Of a DNA stretch of 64,000 bases, positions 38,566 through 51,107 are shown piece after piece. Every line of letters starts with the position of its first letter. Positions within the stretch are counted from its first letter, which is position 1. A program made the translations under genes and the position numbers. A model generated the notes under the pieces. It ran no database searches. It was not told the origin of the DNA and saw only the letters and a list, made by a program, of their open reading frames with translations. Source of the stretch: Rhodothalassiaceae bacterium (GTDB taxonomy: Bacteria > Pseudomonadota > Alphaproteobacteria > Sphingomonadales > Rhodothalassiaceae); contig BPKC01000001.1 in assembly GCA_026004935.1 (NCBI GenBank), forward strand, positions 434,001-498,000. The letters are read 5' to 3'.

Positions 38566-39686
38566 CACCCGCCGCGCGGCCGCTCGGCGGCCGCGGCCGC
38601 GCCCATCTCGGCCAGCCGGGCGGCCTCGTCCGCGGCGATCAGCGCGTCGATGATCTCGTCCAGGGCCTCGCCGGCGAGCACCTGGTCGAGCTTGTAGAGG
38701 GTGAGACCGATGCGGTGGTCGGTGACCCGGCCCTGCGGAAAATTGTAGGTGCGGATGCGCTCGGAGCGGTCGCCCGTGCCGACCTGGGCGCGCCGGGCGG
38801 CCGCGCGCTCGGCCGCGGCCTGTCGCCGCTTGTGCTCGAACAGCCGCGCGCGCAGCACCTTCATCGCCTTTTCCCTGTTCTTGTGCTGGGATTTTTCGTC
38901 CTGCTGCTGGACGACGATGCCGGTGGGCAGATGCGTGATGCGCACGGCGCTGTCGGTGGTGTTGACCGACTGGCCGCCGGGCCCCGAAGCGCGGAAGACG
39001 TCGATTCTCAGATCCTTCTCGTCGATGACGACGTCGATCTCCTCTGGCTCGGGCAGGATGGCGACCGTGGCCGCCGAGGTGTGGATGCGCCCGCCGGCTT
39101 CCGTCACCGGCACGCGCTGGACGCGGTGCACGCCGGACTCGAACTTGAGCCGGGCGTAGACGCCGCGGCCCCTGACCTCGGCCGCCACCTCCTTGAAGCC
39201 GCCCAGATCCGAGGGGCTGGCGGAGAGGATGTTCAGCTTCCAGCCATGGATCTGGGCAAAGCGTTCGTACATCCTGAGCAGATCGCCGGCGAACAGCGCC
39301 GCCTCCTCGCCGCCGGTGCCGGCCCGGATCTCGAGGATGACGGAGCGCTCGTCGGCGGCATCCTTCGGCAGCAGCGCCCTGAGCAGCCGCTCCCTGGCCG
39401 CGCGCTCGCGCTCCTTCGCCCCGGCCAGCTCGCCGCGGGCGAGCGTCTTGAGCTCCGGGTCGTCGCCCTCGGCCAGCTCCTCGAGCTCGCGGCGCTCGGC
39501 ACGGGCCTTGCGCCAGGCGGAGATCGCCTCCACCACGGGTTCGAGCTCGGCGAGCTCGCGCGCGCGCTCGGCATAGACCGCGCCCGCAAGCCGGCCGGAG
39601 GCGAGCGCCGCCGACAGCTCCTGATGGCGGTCGAGGATCTCGGCGATCCGCGCCTCGGGGATCGGAATGTCGGCGGTCTCGCTCAT
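38565..39686 (-). CDS. prfA: Peptide chain release factor 1
   Basis: A 373-residue RF1. The GGQ catalytic motif is at 237-239 ([17 protein letters not shown]), and the stop-codon-recognition PxT motif is PVT at 193-195 followed by [11 protein letters not shown]. It ends translation at UAA and UAG. The C-terminal helical region is Ala/Arg-rich. It starts 6 bp after the hisS stop and overlaps prmC, so hisS-prfA-prmC is one operon. Confidence 0.97.
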   Translation of the reverse strand: MSETADIPIPEARIAEILDRHQELSAALASGRLAGAVYAERARELAELEPVVEAISAWRKARAERRELEELAEGDDPELKTLARGELAGAKERERAARERLLRALLPKDAADERSVILEIRAGTGGEEAALFAGDLLRMYERFAQIHGWKLNILSASPSDLGGFKEVAAEVRGRGVYARLKFESGVHRVQRVPVTEAGGRIHTSAATVAILPEPEEIDVVIDEKDLRIDVFRASGPGGQSVNTTDSAVRITHLPTGIVVQQQDEKSQHKNREKAMKVLRARLFEHKRRQAAAERAAARRAQVGTGDRSERIRTYNFPQGRVTDHRIGLTLYKLDQVLAGEALDEIIDALIAADEAARLAEMGAAAAAERPRGG

Positions 39687-39692
39687 GGCGCC

Positions 39693-40955
39693 TCATCCGC
39701 CGCCGGAATCGACGCGGGCCGCAAGATGCGCGGCCAGCGCGGAAAGCGGCACCGATTCCTGGGCCCCGGTTGCGAGGTCCTTGACGGTGGCCTCGCCGCG
39801 GGCGAGCTCCTCCTCGCCGAAGATCACGGCAAGACGCGCCCCCGCCTTCGCCGCGCGCCCCATGCGCTTCTTCAGACTGCCGCGATAGTCGAAGACGGTG
39901 CGCAGGCCCGCGCGCCTGAGCGCGCGCGCGAGGGCGAGCACGCGCTCCTGCGCCGCGGCGCCGAGCGGGATCAGCGCCACGGCGGGTGCGGGCGCGGGCG
40001 TGCGCGCAAGCAGCATGGCCAGCCGCTCGATCCCGGCCGCCCAGCCCACCCCCGGGGTGGCCGGGCCGCCGAGCTGCTCGATCAGCCCGTCGTAGCGGCC
40101 GCCGCCCAGCACCGTGCCCTGGGCGCCGAGCCGGTCGGTGATGAATTCGAAGGCGGTGTGGGTGTAGTAGTCGAGCCCGCGCACGAGATAAGGATCCTCG
40201 ACGAAGGGGATGTCGAGGCGGGCGAGCTCCTCCTTCACGCGCGCGAAGAAGGCCCGGGCCTCCTCGTCGAGGAATTCGGCAAGCCGCGGCGCGCCGGCGA
40301 TGATCGCGCGATCGCCCTCGTCCTTCGAATCGAGGATGCGCAGCGGATTGCGCCGCAGCCGCGCGCGGCTGTCTTCGGACAGGCGGTCCTCATGCGCCTC
40401 GAGATACGCCACCAGCGCCTCGCGGTAGCGCGCCCGGCAGGCGGGCGTGCCGAGGCTGTTGATGTGCAGCGTGACACCGTCCGCCACGCCGAGGGTGGAC
40501 AGCAGCTCGTGGCCGAGCGCGATGAGCTCGGCATCCGCGAGCGGGGAATCCGAGCCGATGATCTCCACATCGAGCTGGTGGAACTGGCGGTAGCGGCCCT
40601 TCTGCGGGCGTTCGTGGCGGAACATCGGCCCCCAAGCGTAGAAGCGGCCGATGCCCTGGCTTGCCAGCCCGTTCGAGATCCAGGCCCGCGCGATGCCGGC
40701 GGTGTATTCGGGCCTGAGCGTCAGCGAGTCGCCCGAGCGGTCGGTGAAGCTGTACATCTCCTTGGTGACGACGTCCGAGGCCTCGCCGAGCGTGCGCGCG
40801 AACAGCGGTGTGAACTCGAAGACGGGGGTCGAGACGGGGTCGAAGCCCCAGACTTCCGCGAGCGCCTCGAAGCGGCGCACGACGTGGAAGAACCGCCGCG
40901 CCTCGTCGCCGAAGAGATCGCGCGTGCCGCGCACGGGCTGAAGCTTCGCCGTCAA
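39693..40955 (-). CDS. hisS: Histidyl-tRNA synthetase
   Basis: A 420-residue class II synthetase. Motif 1 region FFHVVRRFEALAEVWGFDPV, motif 2 with SLTLRPEYTAGIAR and MFRHERPQKGRYRQFHQ, the His-specific LVRGLDYYTHTAFEF, and motif 3 (GGGRYDGLIEQLGG, PGVGWAAGIERLAML) are all present, followed by the anticodon-binding domain. It charges tRNA-His. First gene of the hisS-prfA-prmC operon; the region upstream holds the palindromic repeat array. Confidence 0.97.
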   Translation of the reverse strand: MTAKLQPVRGTRDLFGDEARRFFHVVRRFEALAEVWGFDPVSTPVFEFTPLFARTLGEASDVVTKEMYSFTDRSGDSLTLRPEYTAGIARAWISNGLASQGIGRFYAWGPMFRHERPQKGRYRQFHQLDVEIIGSDSPLADAELIALGHELLSTLGVADGVTLHINSLGTPACRARYREALVAYLEAHEDRLSEDSRARLRRNPLRILDSKDEGDRAIIAGAPRLAEFLDEEARAFFARVKEELARLDIPFVEDPYLVRGLDYYTHTAFEFITDRLGAQGTVLGGGRYDGLIEQLGGPATPGVGWAAGIERLAMLLARTPAPAPAVALIPLGAAAQERVLALARALRRAGLRTVFDYRGSLKKRMGRAAKAGARLAVIFGEEELARGEATVKDLATGAQESVPLSALAAHLAARVDSGGG

Positions 40956-41111
40956 AACGCCGCCCTCTCGCCTGATCCGCCCGGCGGGATGCGGTCCGGC
41001 CGCGCCTCCCGCCCGCCCGGCCAGCTAGCGCATCGGCGCCGCGATGTCGAGAAGGGGCGGTCTGCGGGTTCCGCCGCCCCGCCCCAGCCCGGCCGGCGGC
41101 TCCGCCCCTTC

Positions 41112-41670
41112 CTCGTCACCCGCGGGCCCGACCGGCGGGTCCGCCCCTCCCTCGTCACCCGCCGGCTTGACCGGCGGGTCCAGCCTAGGGTGGGGCCCAT
41201 AACAGACGCCGGGGCTGCCATCGCCGGCTCCTGGGTTCGCCGGTCAAGCCGGCGAACGACGCTGAAGGGGAGCGTCACCCGCCGGCGCGCGGTTCCCGTC
41301 ATGACCGCCCGGCCCGACCGGCGGGTCCAACCCTTCCCTCGTCACCCGCCGGCTTGACCGGCGGGTCCAGCAGGCGGCGGAGACGGCCGCAAGCGCCGGG
41401 ATCGTCCTCGGCGGCTGCTGGATTCGCCGCTTTCGCGGCGAATGACGAAAGAAGGAGAGCGTCACCCGCCGGCGCTTCCTCTCTTCGCGTCACTCGCCGG
41501 CGCTTCCTCTCTTCGCGTCACTCGCCGGCTTGACCGGCGGGTCCAACTCCCTCCCTCGTCACCCGCCGGCTTGACCGGCGGATCCAGCAGGAAGGAGCGC
41601 GAATTCCCGCCACTGGGAATTGCCCCCTCTGCGCGATGGATTCGCCGATCAAGTCGGCGGATGACGTGAA
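41112..41670. repeat. Palindromic interspersed repeat array 1
   Basis: At least ten copies, whole or partial, of a roughly 30-bp palindromic element. One orientation reads CGTCACCCGCCGGCTTGACC followed by GGCGGGTCCAG; the other CTGGGTTCGCCGG then TCAAGCCGGCGAACGAC. Each holds an inverted repeat of the CCGCCGGC/GCCGGCGG type around a TTGA or TCAA centre. Spacers of irregular length (about 10-60 bp) carry further degenerate units. No gene is seen between hisS and the terminator of the peptidase gene (about 890 bp). Units of this kind are known as interspersed repeats in GC-rich Alphaproteobacteria. Confidence 0.85.
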
Positions 41671-41774
41671 GGGCGGTCCCGTCGCTCGTCTATTGCGGCA
41701 GAAAACCGGGCGGCGCAGAAAGGGCCGGGGGCACGCGCCCCCGGCCGCCGGCGGTCGGCCGCCACCGTCGCCAC

Positions 41775-41808
41775 AAAAGGAAAAGCCGGCCGCCGCAACG
41801 GCGACCGG
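41775..41808 (-). terminator. Intrinsic terminator of the M13 peptidase gene
   Basis: On the minus strand CCGGTCGCCG and CGGCGGCCGG form a 10-bp stem (one G-U pair) around a TTG loop, followed by CTTTTCCTTTT. It lies 38 bp past the peptidase stop codon. Confidence 0.8.
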
Positions 41809-41845
41809 TCTTCCCATTCTCCACGGGTCGTAATCGCGCCCCGCC

Positions 41846-43942
41846 CTACCAGATCTGCACGCGCTGCTCCGGCGGCAGGTAGAGCCGGTCGCCGGGCTGG
41901 ACGGCGAAGGCGTCGTACCAGGCGGGAATGTTGCGCACCACGCCGTTCACCCGGAATTCCGCCGGCGAATGGGGATCCGAGCGCAGCTGGCGCAGCAGGA
42001 ACTCCTCGCGCGCCTTCGACTTCCACACCTGCGCCCAGCCGAGGAAGAGGCGCTGGTCGCCGGTGTATCCGTCGAGCACGGGAATCTCTTGCCCGGCGGT
42101 CGCCAGATGATAGGCGTAGAGCGCGATCGACAGCCCGCCGAGATCGCCGATGTTCTCACCCAGCGTCAGCCGGCCGTTGATGTGCTGACCCGGGAGCGGC
42201 TCGTAGGAGTCGTACTGGGCGACGAGGGCGGCGGTGCGTTCCTCGAAGCGCTTGCGGTCCTCGGGCGTCCACCAGTTGCGCTCGATGCCGTGGGCGTCCG
42301 ACTTCGATCCCTGGTCGTCGAAGCCGTGGCCCATCTCGTGGCCGATCACGCCGCCGATGCCGCCATAGTTGACGGCCGTGTCCGCATGCGGGTCGAAGAA
42401 GGGCGGCTGCAGGATCGCCGCCGGGAAGACGATCTCGTTGAACTGCGGATTGTAATAGGCGTTGACCGTCTGCGGCGTCATGAACCATTCGTCGCGGTCG
42501 GTCGGCCTGCCGAGGCGCGAGACCTCGTCCTCATGGAAGAAGGCGCGCACGCGCTTGACGTTGCCGAGCAGATCGTCGCGCCGGATCTCGAGCGCGTCGA
42601 AGCTCCGCCACTTGTCGGGATAGCCGATCTTCGGGCGGAAGGCCGCGAGCTTGGCCAGCGCCTCCTTCTTCGTCTCGGGGCCCATCCAGTCGAGATTCGT
42701 GATCCGCTCACGGAAAGCGCGGCGCAGATTCTCGACGAGCTCGACCATCATCGCCTTCGAGCTCGGCGGGAAATGACGTGCGACATAGACCTGCCCGATC
42801 GCCTCGCCCAGCCCGTCGCGGGCGCCGACCAGCTGCACCGCCCGCTTCCAGCGGTCGCGCTGGGCCTGCTGGCCCGAGAGCACCTTGCCGTAGAAGGCGA
42901 AATTGGCGTCGTCGATCTCCTCGGACAGATAGGAGGCGTTGCCGGTGATGGCGTGGAAGGTGAGATAGTCCTTCCAGACGGCAAGCGGCGTCTCGTCGAT
43001 GAGCTTGAGCGTGCCCTTGACCGCGCTCGGCGGGGCGACGTTGATCTTGTCGAGCCTGGCGAGATCGACACCGGCGGCCGTGAACAGCCCGCGCCAGTCG
43101 ATGCCGGGGTAGTCCTTCTCCAGGCCGTCCAGCGTCGTCACATTGTAGGTCTTGTCGCGGTTTCTGAGCTCCGTGCGCGGCCAGTGGACCTTCGCAAGTT
43201 CCGTCTCGAGCCTGAAGATCGCATCGGCCGCCGCGGCGGCGCGGGCGTCGTCGTAGCCCGCGAAATGCAGCATCCGCGCGATATGCGCCCTGTAGGCCGC
43301 GCGGATCTTCTCGAAGCGCTCGCCCTCGGCCAGATAGTAGTCGCGGTCGGGAAGCCCGAGACCCGACTGGCCGATGGTGAGCAGGTAGCGGTTCGGATCC
43401 TTGCGGTCGATGGACACGAAGGCGCCGATGGGCGATTCCGTGCCGATCAGATCCGCGCGCGCGAAGGCGGAGATGAGATCGCGCTTCGCGGCGATCGCCG
43501 CGATGGCGTCCAGATCCTGCTTGAGCGGCGCGATGCCGAGCGCATTGAGCCGGTCCACGTCCATGAAGCTCGCATAATAGTCGGCGATCTTCTGCTCGAT
43601 GGAGCCGGGCTTCTGGGGTGTCGCGGCGAGCTCCTCGATGATCGCCTTGACGCGTTCCTCCGAGCGGTCCCGCAGCACGTTGAAGGAGCCGTAGCGGGTC
43701 TGATCGGGCTTGAGCTCATAGGTCTTGAGCCAGGTGCCGTTGGCATAGCGGAAGAAATCGTCGCCCGGCTTGACGCTCAGGTCCCGCGCCGACAGATCGA
43801 CGCCCCAGTCCCCGAGCTCGGGCTTGCCGGCCGCCGCCTGATCGGTGCCGGCGCCGCCGGCCTCCTCCTGCTTCTTCTCGCCCTGGCAGGCCGCCAGCAG
43901 GGCGACCATGCTTGCGGTCACGACGAGCTTGCGCCAGTGCAT
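41846..43942 (-). CDS. M13-family zinc metallopeptidase, lipoprotein
   Basis: A 698-residue neprilysin-type (PepO-like) endopeptidase. The N-terminus has a lipoprotein signal, VALLAACQGEKK, with the lipobox Cys at about 19, so it is anchored in the envelope. The catalytic site is VIGHEMGHGFDDQG (HExxH) with the third ligand Glu in LGENIGDLGG, and the C-terminus DRLYLPPEQRVQIW has the family's terminal Trp. Two ATGs lie 9 bp apart; AGGAGG is spaced properly only for the second, the one used. A single transcription unit with an intrinsic terminator. Confidence 0.93.
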   Translation of the reverse strand: MHWRKLVVTASMVALLAACQGEKKQEEAGGAGTDQAAAGKPELGDWGVDLSARDLSVKPGDDFFRYANGTWLKTYELKPDQTRYGSFNVLRDRSEERVKAIIEELAATPQKPGSIEQKIADYYASFMDVDRLNALGIAPLKQDLDAIAAIAAKRDLISAFARADLIGTESPIGAFVSIDRKDPNRYLLTIGQSGLGLPDRDYYLAEGERFEKIRAAYRAHIARMLHFAGYDDARAAAAADAIFRLETELAKVHWPRTELRNRDKTYNVTTLDGLEKDYPGIDWRGLFTAAGVDLARLDKINVAPPSAVKGTLKLIDETPLAVWKDYLTFHAITGNASYLSEEIDDANFAFYGKVLSGQQAQRDRWKRAVQLVGARDGLGEAIGQVYVARHFPPSSKAMMVELVENLRRAFRERITNLDWMGPETKKEALAKLAAFRPKIGYPDKWRSFDALEIRRDDLLGNVKRVRAFFHEDEVSRLGRPTDRDEWFMTPQTVNAYYNPQFNEIVFPAAILQPPFFDPHADTAVNYGGIGGVIGHEMGHGFDDQGSKSDAHGIERNWWTPEDRKRFEERTAALVAQYDSYEPLPGQHINGRLTLGENIGDLGGLSIALYAYHLATAGQEIPVLDGYTGDQRLFLGWAQVWKSKAREEFLLRQLRSDPHSPAEFRVNGVVRNIPAWYDAFAVQPGDRLYLPPEQRVQIW

Positions 43943-44135
43943 CGCCTTCATCCTCCTCGCCTCTTTGTTCGGGCATGACGCATCCGGAATGCGACGCTGC
44001 CGCCCGCGGCCGCCTGAGGCCGGCCACCGGCGGCGCAAGGCTAGACGAGCCCCGGGTGCGCCGTAAAGGCGCGCGAGCCCGCCGAAACCCGGTTCTAAAC
44101 GAAAAGCCGAAGGCGGGGGCGCGGTCCGGCTGCGG

Positions 44136-44969
44136 TCAGGCGGCGAGCGCCCGCTCGAGCTTCGCGCAGCGGCGGCGGACCACAGCCGAGGCCGCGCGCG
44201 CCGCAAGATCGCCGATGAGCCCGTTCGCGCGGATCTCGGCCGCGCGCAGGATCATGCGGGCGGCGGCGTCGAGATGCTGCGGCCGGTAGAGCCGCATGGC
44301 CCGCACCCAGTAGGCGGTCGCCATCTCGTCGCGCCGATAGGGGGCGGAGCGGTCGCGCGACCAGACGTTGGCGGCGTAGTAGGCGTAGGCCAGCTCGTCG
44401 TCTTCCGCCTCCTGGACGCGGCCGAGCGCGACCTTGAGGCGGGTGAGGAGCCCCGGCCGGTCGCGGTCGCGATAGCGGCGGAAGTGCTTCTGGAAGAGCT
44501 GGTAGTGGAAGAACTCGTCGATGGCGATGCGCCGGCAGATCTCTTTCAAGACCGGCTCCTCGCTCGCGTCCCGCAGGGCCGAATAGAAGGAGGAGGTGCC
44601 GGTCTCCACCACCTGGCGCGCGATCAGCTCGCCGGCGCGCGAGCCGCGCACGGAGTGGTGCGCCTCCACGGGCACGCGGAAGCCGCGGCGGAACTCGGCC
44701 AGGCTGTCGGCGAAGGAGAACGAGGGATCGGCCATCTCCGCCCAGCGGCCGAGGGCGGCGCCGTGCTGCTCCTCCTCCACGCCCCAGCGGCGGGCGGCCT
44801 CGAGAAACTCCTCGTCGTCGGCGAACACGTTCTCGAGATAGCGCACATAGTCGGCCGCATTGGCCTCGACCATGGAGGCCGCCTTGACGACGGCCAGGAT
44901 GTCGGGATCGACCTTGTCGGGATCGAAGCGGTCCCAGGGAATGTCGTCGAGCGTCCAGTGGCGTGCCAT
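44136..44969 (-). CDS. Ferritin-like diiron-carboxylate domain protein
   Basis: A 277-residue helical protein. The four-helix bundle shows two candidate metal-binding pairs: E in MVEANAADYV with ExxH in GVEEEQHGAA, and E in VVETGTSSFY with ExxH in IDEFFHYQLF. This EX(n)ExxH repeat is the diiron signature of the ferritin-like superfamily. A specific function (oxygenase, desaturase or storage) is not clear. GGGAGG lies before the ATG, and the frame is open further upstream without coding character. It lies downstream of atpC on the same strand after 220 bp with no gene, so it may be separately transcribed. Confidence 0.75.
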   Translation of the reverse strand: MARHWTLDDIPWDRFDPDKVDPDILAVVKAASMVEANAADYVRYLENVFADDEEFLEAARRWGVEEEQHGAALGRWAEMADPSFSFADSLAEFRRGFRVPVEAHHSVRGSRAGELIARQVVETGTSSFYSALRDASEEPVLKEICRRIAIDEFFHYQLFQKHFRRYRDRDRPGLLTRLKVALGRVQEAEDDELAYAYYAANVWSRDRSAPYRRDEMATAYWVRAMRLYRPQHLDAAARMILRAAEIRANGLIGDLAARAASAVVRRRCAKLERALAA

Positions 44970-45189
44970 CGCGTATCCTCCCGTCAGCGTCGGCCGGCGA
45001 CCCGGGCCGCGGTCCCCGTTCAGGAATGTCTGCGCCGTCCCGCAGGAAATGGGCGATGGCGAAGCGAAGTCAAGGCCGGCGCGCAAGCCGTCCCGCCGCG
45101 CGACCCGCACGGGCCGCGCCGATCCGCGAACCACGCCGCCGGCGGGCGCGACTCGCGGCCGTGGCGGGCTGATGGAGCCTGGATGGAAT

Positions 45190-45606
45190 TCAGTGGCCGC
45201 GCGCGAGGATGTCGGCGAGCGCCCGCAGCCAGGCGAGATCGCGTTCGGCCTCTTCGGCCTCCAGGGCGTCGCGGGCATCCGCCAGATCGATCTCGCGCTC
45301 GCGGATGCGCCGGCGCACCTCGTCCAGCGACTGGGTGGCCGGATCGATCGCCTCTTCGACGAGCAGCAGCGCGCGGTCGCGCGCGATCTCGGCGAAGCCG
45401 CCCTTGACGAAGATCCGGTGGGCCGGCTCGGCGCCGTCCTCGAGGCGGATCTCGACGAGGCCGGGCCTGAGCAGGGTGACGACCGGCGCATGTCCCGCCA
45501 GCACGCCCATGTCGCCCTCCTCGCCGGGAAGCACGACTTCCGCGGCATCCACCGCGAGCACCCGCCGCTCGGGGGTCACCACCTCGACCGCGACACGCTC
45601 GCTCAT
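45190..45606 (-). CDS. atpC: F1 ATP synthase subunit epsilon
   Basis: A 138-residue stalk subunit. N-terminal beta-sandwich: VEVVTPERRVLAVDAAEVVLPGEEGDMGVLAGHAPVVTLL, the defining sequence of the family; then a C-terminal helical pair (DEVRRRIREREIDLADARDALEAEEAERDL region). It couples rotation of gamma to the c-ring and can inhibit ATP hydrolysis. Last gene of atpHAGDC, 40 bp after atpD. Confidence 0.95.
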   Translation of the reverse strand: MSERVAVEVVTPERRVLAVDAAEVVLPGEEGDMGVLAGHAPVVTLLRPGLVEIRLEDGAEPAHRIFVKGGFAEIARDRALLLVEEAIDPATQSLDEVRRRIREREIDLADARDALEAEEAERDLAWLRALADILARGH

Positions 45607-45646
45607 CCGCCCGCTCCCGCCTTCGCCTTACGGTCCCGCGCCGCGA

Positions 45647-47134
<1,488 letters not shown>

Positions 47135-47458
47135 TCAGCCGCCGATGACCCATTCTCCGCGCTCGGCGAGCGCGTCGTGCATCGCATCGGGCGCGATGTC
47201 CAGACCGCCCGGCCAGGTCACGACCCCGTCGACGACACGCACGCGGCGGAAGCGGCCCTCGTCCTTGAGCGGCGCGAAGACGCCGCGGAAGAACCCGTCC
47301 CGGAAGACGACCGTTCCCTCGACGCCGTCGACGAAGCGCAGCTTGAGTCGGTGGCCGGGCAGGGGTCTCGCCGATACCACCCGCCAAGGCGCGGCCGGCA
47401 CCGGCTTCACCGTCAGGCCAGCGGCGCGATCTTCATCGGACGTTCGTTGCGTCTGCAT
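47135..47458 (-). CDS. DUF2442 protein inserted in the atp operon
   Basis: A 107-residue protein. The core HRLKLRFVDGVEGTVVFRDG followed by GVFAPLKDEGRFRRVRVVDG and VTWPGGLDIAPDAMHDAL is the DUF2442 pattern, in which the W and DIAPD are typical. The N-terminal 35 residues are less conserved and an internal start is possible. DUF2442 genes often follow a DUF4160 gene, as here, with a 46-bp overlap. The pair has been considered toxin-antitoxin-like, without clear proof. It lies 60 bp before atpD and is read with the ATP synthase genes. Confidence 0.8.
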   Translation of the reverse strand: MQTQRTSDEDRAAGLTVKPVPAAPWRVVSARPLPGHRLKLRFVDGVEGTVVFRDGFFRGVFAPLKDEGRFRRVRVVDGVVTWPGGLDIAPDAMHDALAERGEWVIGG

Positions 47459-47673
47459 CGTTCCCAGTTTTCCATCGGCTCGTCACGATGCGCCGCGTCC
47501 CATTCCCGCACCAGCGCGAGGGCGCGCGGCGGCAGGCTTCCGCGCAGCACCTCCAGAGACCGGATGTCGATGAGCGCCTCGTGCTCCGCGTAGAGCGCGT
47601 GAAAATGCGGCGGGTCGTGATCCAGCCAGAACATCTGGATCAGGATGCCGTAGAAGGCGCTGATCGTGGGCAT
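47413..47673 (-). CDS. DUF4160 protein inserted in the atp operon
   Basis: An 86-residue protein with the complete DUF4160 pattern: MPTISAFYGILIQMF, DHDPPHFHALYAEHEA, then IRSLEVLRGSLPPRALALVREW and a C-terminal KIAPL. The clustered His and Asp residues may bind metal. The ATG is 9 bp after the atpG stop, and its ribosome site (GAGGATG) overlaps the atpG end, so it depends on the atp transcript. It overlaps DUF2442 by 46 bp. Function unknown. Confidence 0.85.
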   Translation of the reverse strand: MPTISAFYGILIQMFWLDHDPPHFHALYAEHEALIDIRSLEVLRGSLPPRALALVREWDAAHRDEPMENWERCRRNERPMKIAPLA

Positions 47674-47682
47674 GCCGCATCC

Positions 47683-48564
47683 TCACACCGCCTCCGCACC
47701 CGAGATGATCTCGATCAGCTCCTTGGTGATCGCCGCCTGGCGCGAGCGGTTGTAGGCGAGCGTGAGCTTGTGGATGAGCTCGCCGGCGTTGCGCGAGGCG
47801 TTGTCCATCGCCGTCATCCGCGCGCCCTGCTCGGAGGCCGCGTTCTCGAGCAGCGCCCGGTAGACCTGCACCGCGAGATTGCGCGGCAGCAGCGCCTCCA
47901 GGATCACCTCCTCCTCCGGCTCGAAGGTGAAGGCGGCGCCATCGGCCGCACCCTCCACCTCCTCGGGGATGGGCACGGGGATGATCTGCTGCTCGGTCGG
48001 GATCTGGGTGAGCGCCGACTTGAAGCGGGCGTAGAACAGCAGCGCGACGTCGAAGCCGCCCTCCTCATAGACGTGGCGGATGCGCTCGGCGACATGCTCG
48101 GCGTCCGCATAGCCGAGCCGGCGCACGCCGCTCATGTCGATGTAGTCGTCGACGAAGAGATGGCCGTAGAGGCGGCGCAGCGCCGCGCGGCCCTTCTTGC
48201 CGATGCACAGGATCCCCACCTGGCGGCCCTTGGCGACGAGCTCGTCGATCCGCCGGCGGGCGAGACGGACGATGTTGGCGTTGAAGCCGCCGCACAGCCC
48301 CCGCTCCGAGGTCGCCACCACGACGAGGAAGCGCTCCTCGCGCCCGGTGCCGACGAGCAGCTTCGGGGCGTTCTCGTCGCGCACCACGCCTTCGGCGAGC
48401 GTGCGCATGAGGGACGCCATGGCATCGGCGTAGGGGCGCGCCGCCTCGGCGGCCTCCTGGGCGCGCCGCAGCTTGGAGGCGGCGACCATCTTCATCGCCT
48501 TCGTGATCTTCTGCGTCGAGCGTACGCTCGCGATCCGCTGACGCAGGGTTTTAAGCGACGCCAT
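47683..48564 (-). CDS. atpG: F1 ATP synthase subunit gamma
   Basis: A 293-residue central-stalk subunit. N-terminal [30 protein letters not shown] and the C-terminal [45 protein letters not shown] are the coiled-coil signatures of the family; [14 protein letters not shown] marks the Rossmann-like insert. It transmits rotation between the c-ring and the catalytic sites. It follows atpA by 49 bp, and the DUF4160 gene follows it at 9 bp. Confidence 0.96.
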   Translation of the reverse strand: MASLKTLRQRIASVRSTQKITKAMKMVAASKLRRAQEAAEAARPYADAMASLMRTLAEGVVRDENAPKLLVGTGREERFLVVVATSERGLCGGFNANIVRLARRRIDELVAKGRQVGILCIGKKGRAALRRLYGHLFVDDYIDMSGVRRLGYADAEHVAERIRHVYEEGGFDVALLFYARFKSALTQIPTEQQIIPVPIPEEVEGAADGAAFTFEPEEEVILEALLPRNLAVQVYRALLENAASEQGARMTAMDNASRNAGELIHKLTLAYNRSRQAAITKELIEIISGAEAV

Positions 48565-48613
48565 GATCCACCTCTTCAGCCGTGCGGCGCCGCGCGCGCG
48601 GCGCCGGCGCCCG

Positions 48614-50173
<1,560 letters not shown>

Positions 50174-50179
50174 GGCTTG

Positions 50180-50722
50180 TCAGACCCCTTTCATCGCGCG
50201 TTCAAAGCGCGTGAGCTTCGTTTTCAGGGAATTGTCCACCATCACCGAGCCGACCTTGACGATCAGCCCGCCGATGAGATCCGGATCGACCACCGTCTGA
50301 AGGCGGATCTTCGCCGACAGCGCCTCGTTCAGGGCCGCTTCAAGCCGCCGGCTCTGGGCCTCGTCGAGCGCGGCGGCGCTGCGCACCTCGGCCTCGACCT
50401 CGCCGCGTGCGGCCGCAAGCAGCGCAAGGAAGCGCGCATGGATGCCGGAAAGCCGGCCGAGCCTGCGGTTGCGCGCGAGCAGGGCGAGAAAGCGTGCGGT
50501 GAGCTCGTGCAGGCCGAGGCGTCCGGCCACCGCCTCGATTCCCTTCTCCCGGGTCCGGCGATCGATGAGCGGCGAATGGATCAGCCGCGCGAAGGGCTCC
50601 GAGCTGCGGGCGAGCTCCACAAGGGCGCCCAGCTCCTCGCCGATGCGCTCGGCGACCCCCGCCTCATCGGCCAGCGCGAAAAGCGCCCGCGCGTACCGGG
50701 CGTCCACCGAGCTGCGGCTCAT
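50180..50722 (-). CDS. atpH: F1 ATP synthase subunit delta
   Basis: A 180-residue peripheral-stalk subunit (OSCP type). N-terminal DARYARALFALADEAG, the FLALLARNRRLGRL helix and the C-terminal DPDLIGGLIVKVGSVMVDNSLKTKL motif are characteristic. It joins the stator to the F1 head. AAAGGACTG precedes this ATG; a TTG five codons earlier is open but overlaps the ribosome site. First gene of the operon; priA lies upstream on the same strand, with 385 bp between. Confidence 0.95.
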   Translation of the reverse strand: MSRSSVDARYARALFALADEAGVAERIGEELGALVELARSSEPFARLIHSPLIDRRTREKGIEAVAGRLGLHELTARFLALLARNRRLGRLSGIHARFLALLAAARGEVEAEVRSAAALDEAQSRRLEAALNEALSAKIRLQTVVDPDLIGGLIVKVGSVMVDNSLKTKLTRFERAMKGV

Positions 50723-50985
50723 CAGTCCTTTCGACAAGGCAGGCGTTCCCCTGACATGCGTCCTTGATGTTCTTCTTCCGGCCCGCCCGGACCGTCCCGC
50801 CGTTCCGGCCGGCGGCGACCCGTCGCGCCGCGAACGCGTCCTGCGGGGCGGCCCGCATCTTTCGCCCGAGGCCGCGCACCCCGGAAGAGGAGCCTCGATG
50901 CTGGCATGGCATCCCGGGCCGGCATGCCGCTCCGGCGCCGATGCGGCCGCGCGGACCGCTTCGACCCGCGCGAAAGCGCGGCCCC

Positions 50986-51013
50986 CTTAGCACAGGCCCT
51001 TGGGGTGCGCAAG
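50986..51013 (-). promoter_or_regulatory. Possible atp operon promoter
   Basis: On the minus strand CTTGCG, 16 bp and GCTAAG lie in the 385-bp gap upstream of atpH, resembling alphaproteobacterial housekeeping promoters. It would give a leader of about 260 nt. The call rests on sequence resemblance only. Confidence 0.35.
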
Positions 51014-51107
51014 ACGCTCCCGGCAAGGAAATTGCGCACCGCGCGCTCGCCTCCCGGGCCGGAGATTCTTCACGCATTTTCAGATGGATGCGGGAAATTC
51101 GGCAGGC

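Noticed and set aside
41112-41670. CRISPR array
   Set aside because: The units are palindromic, occur in both orientations and have unequal spacers; there are no cas genes.
41969-43978. 669-codon plus-strand open frame
   Set aside because: Antisense to the M13 peptidase; His/Arg/Asp-rich shadow composition.
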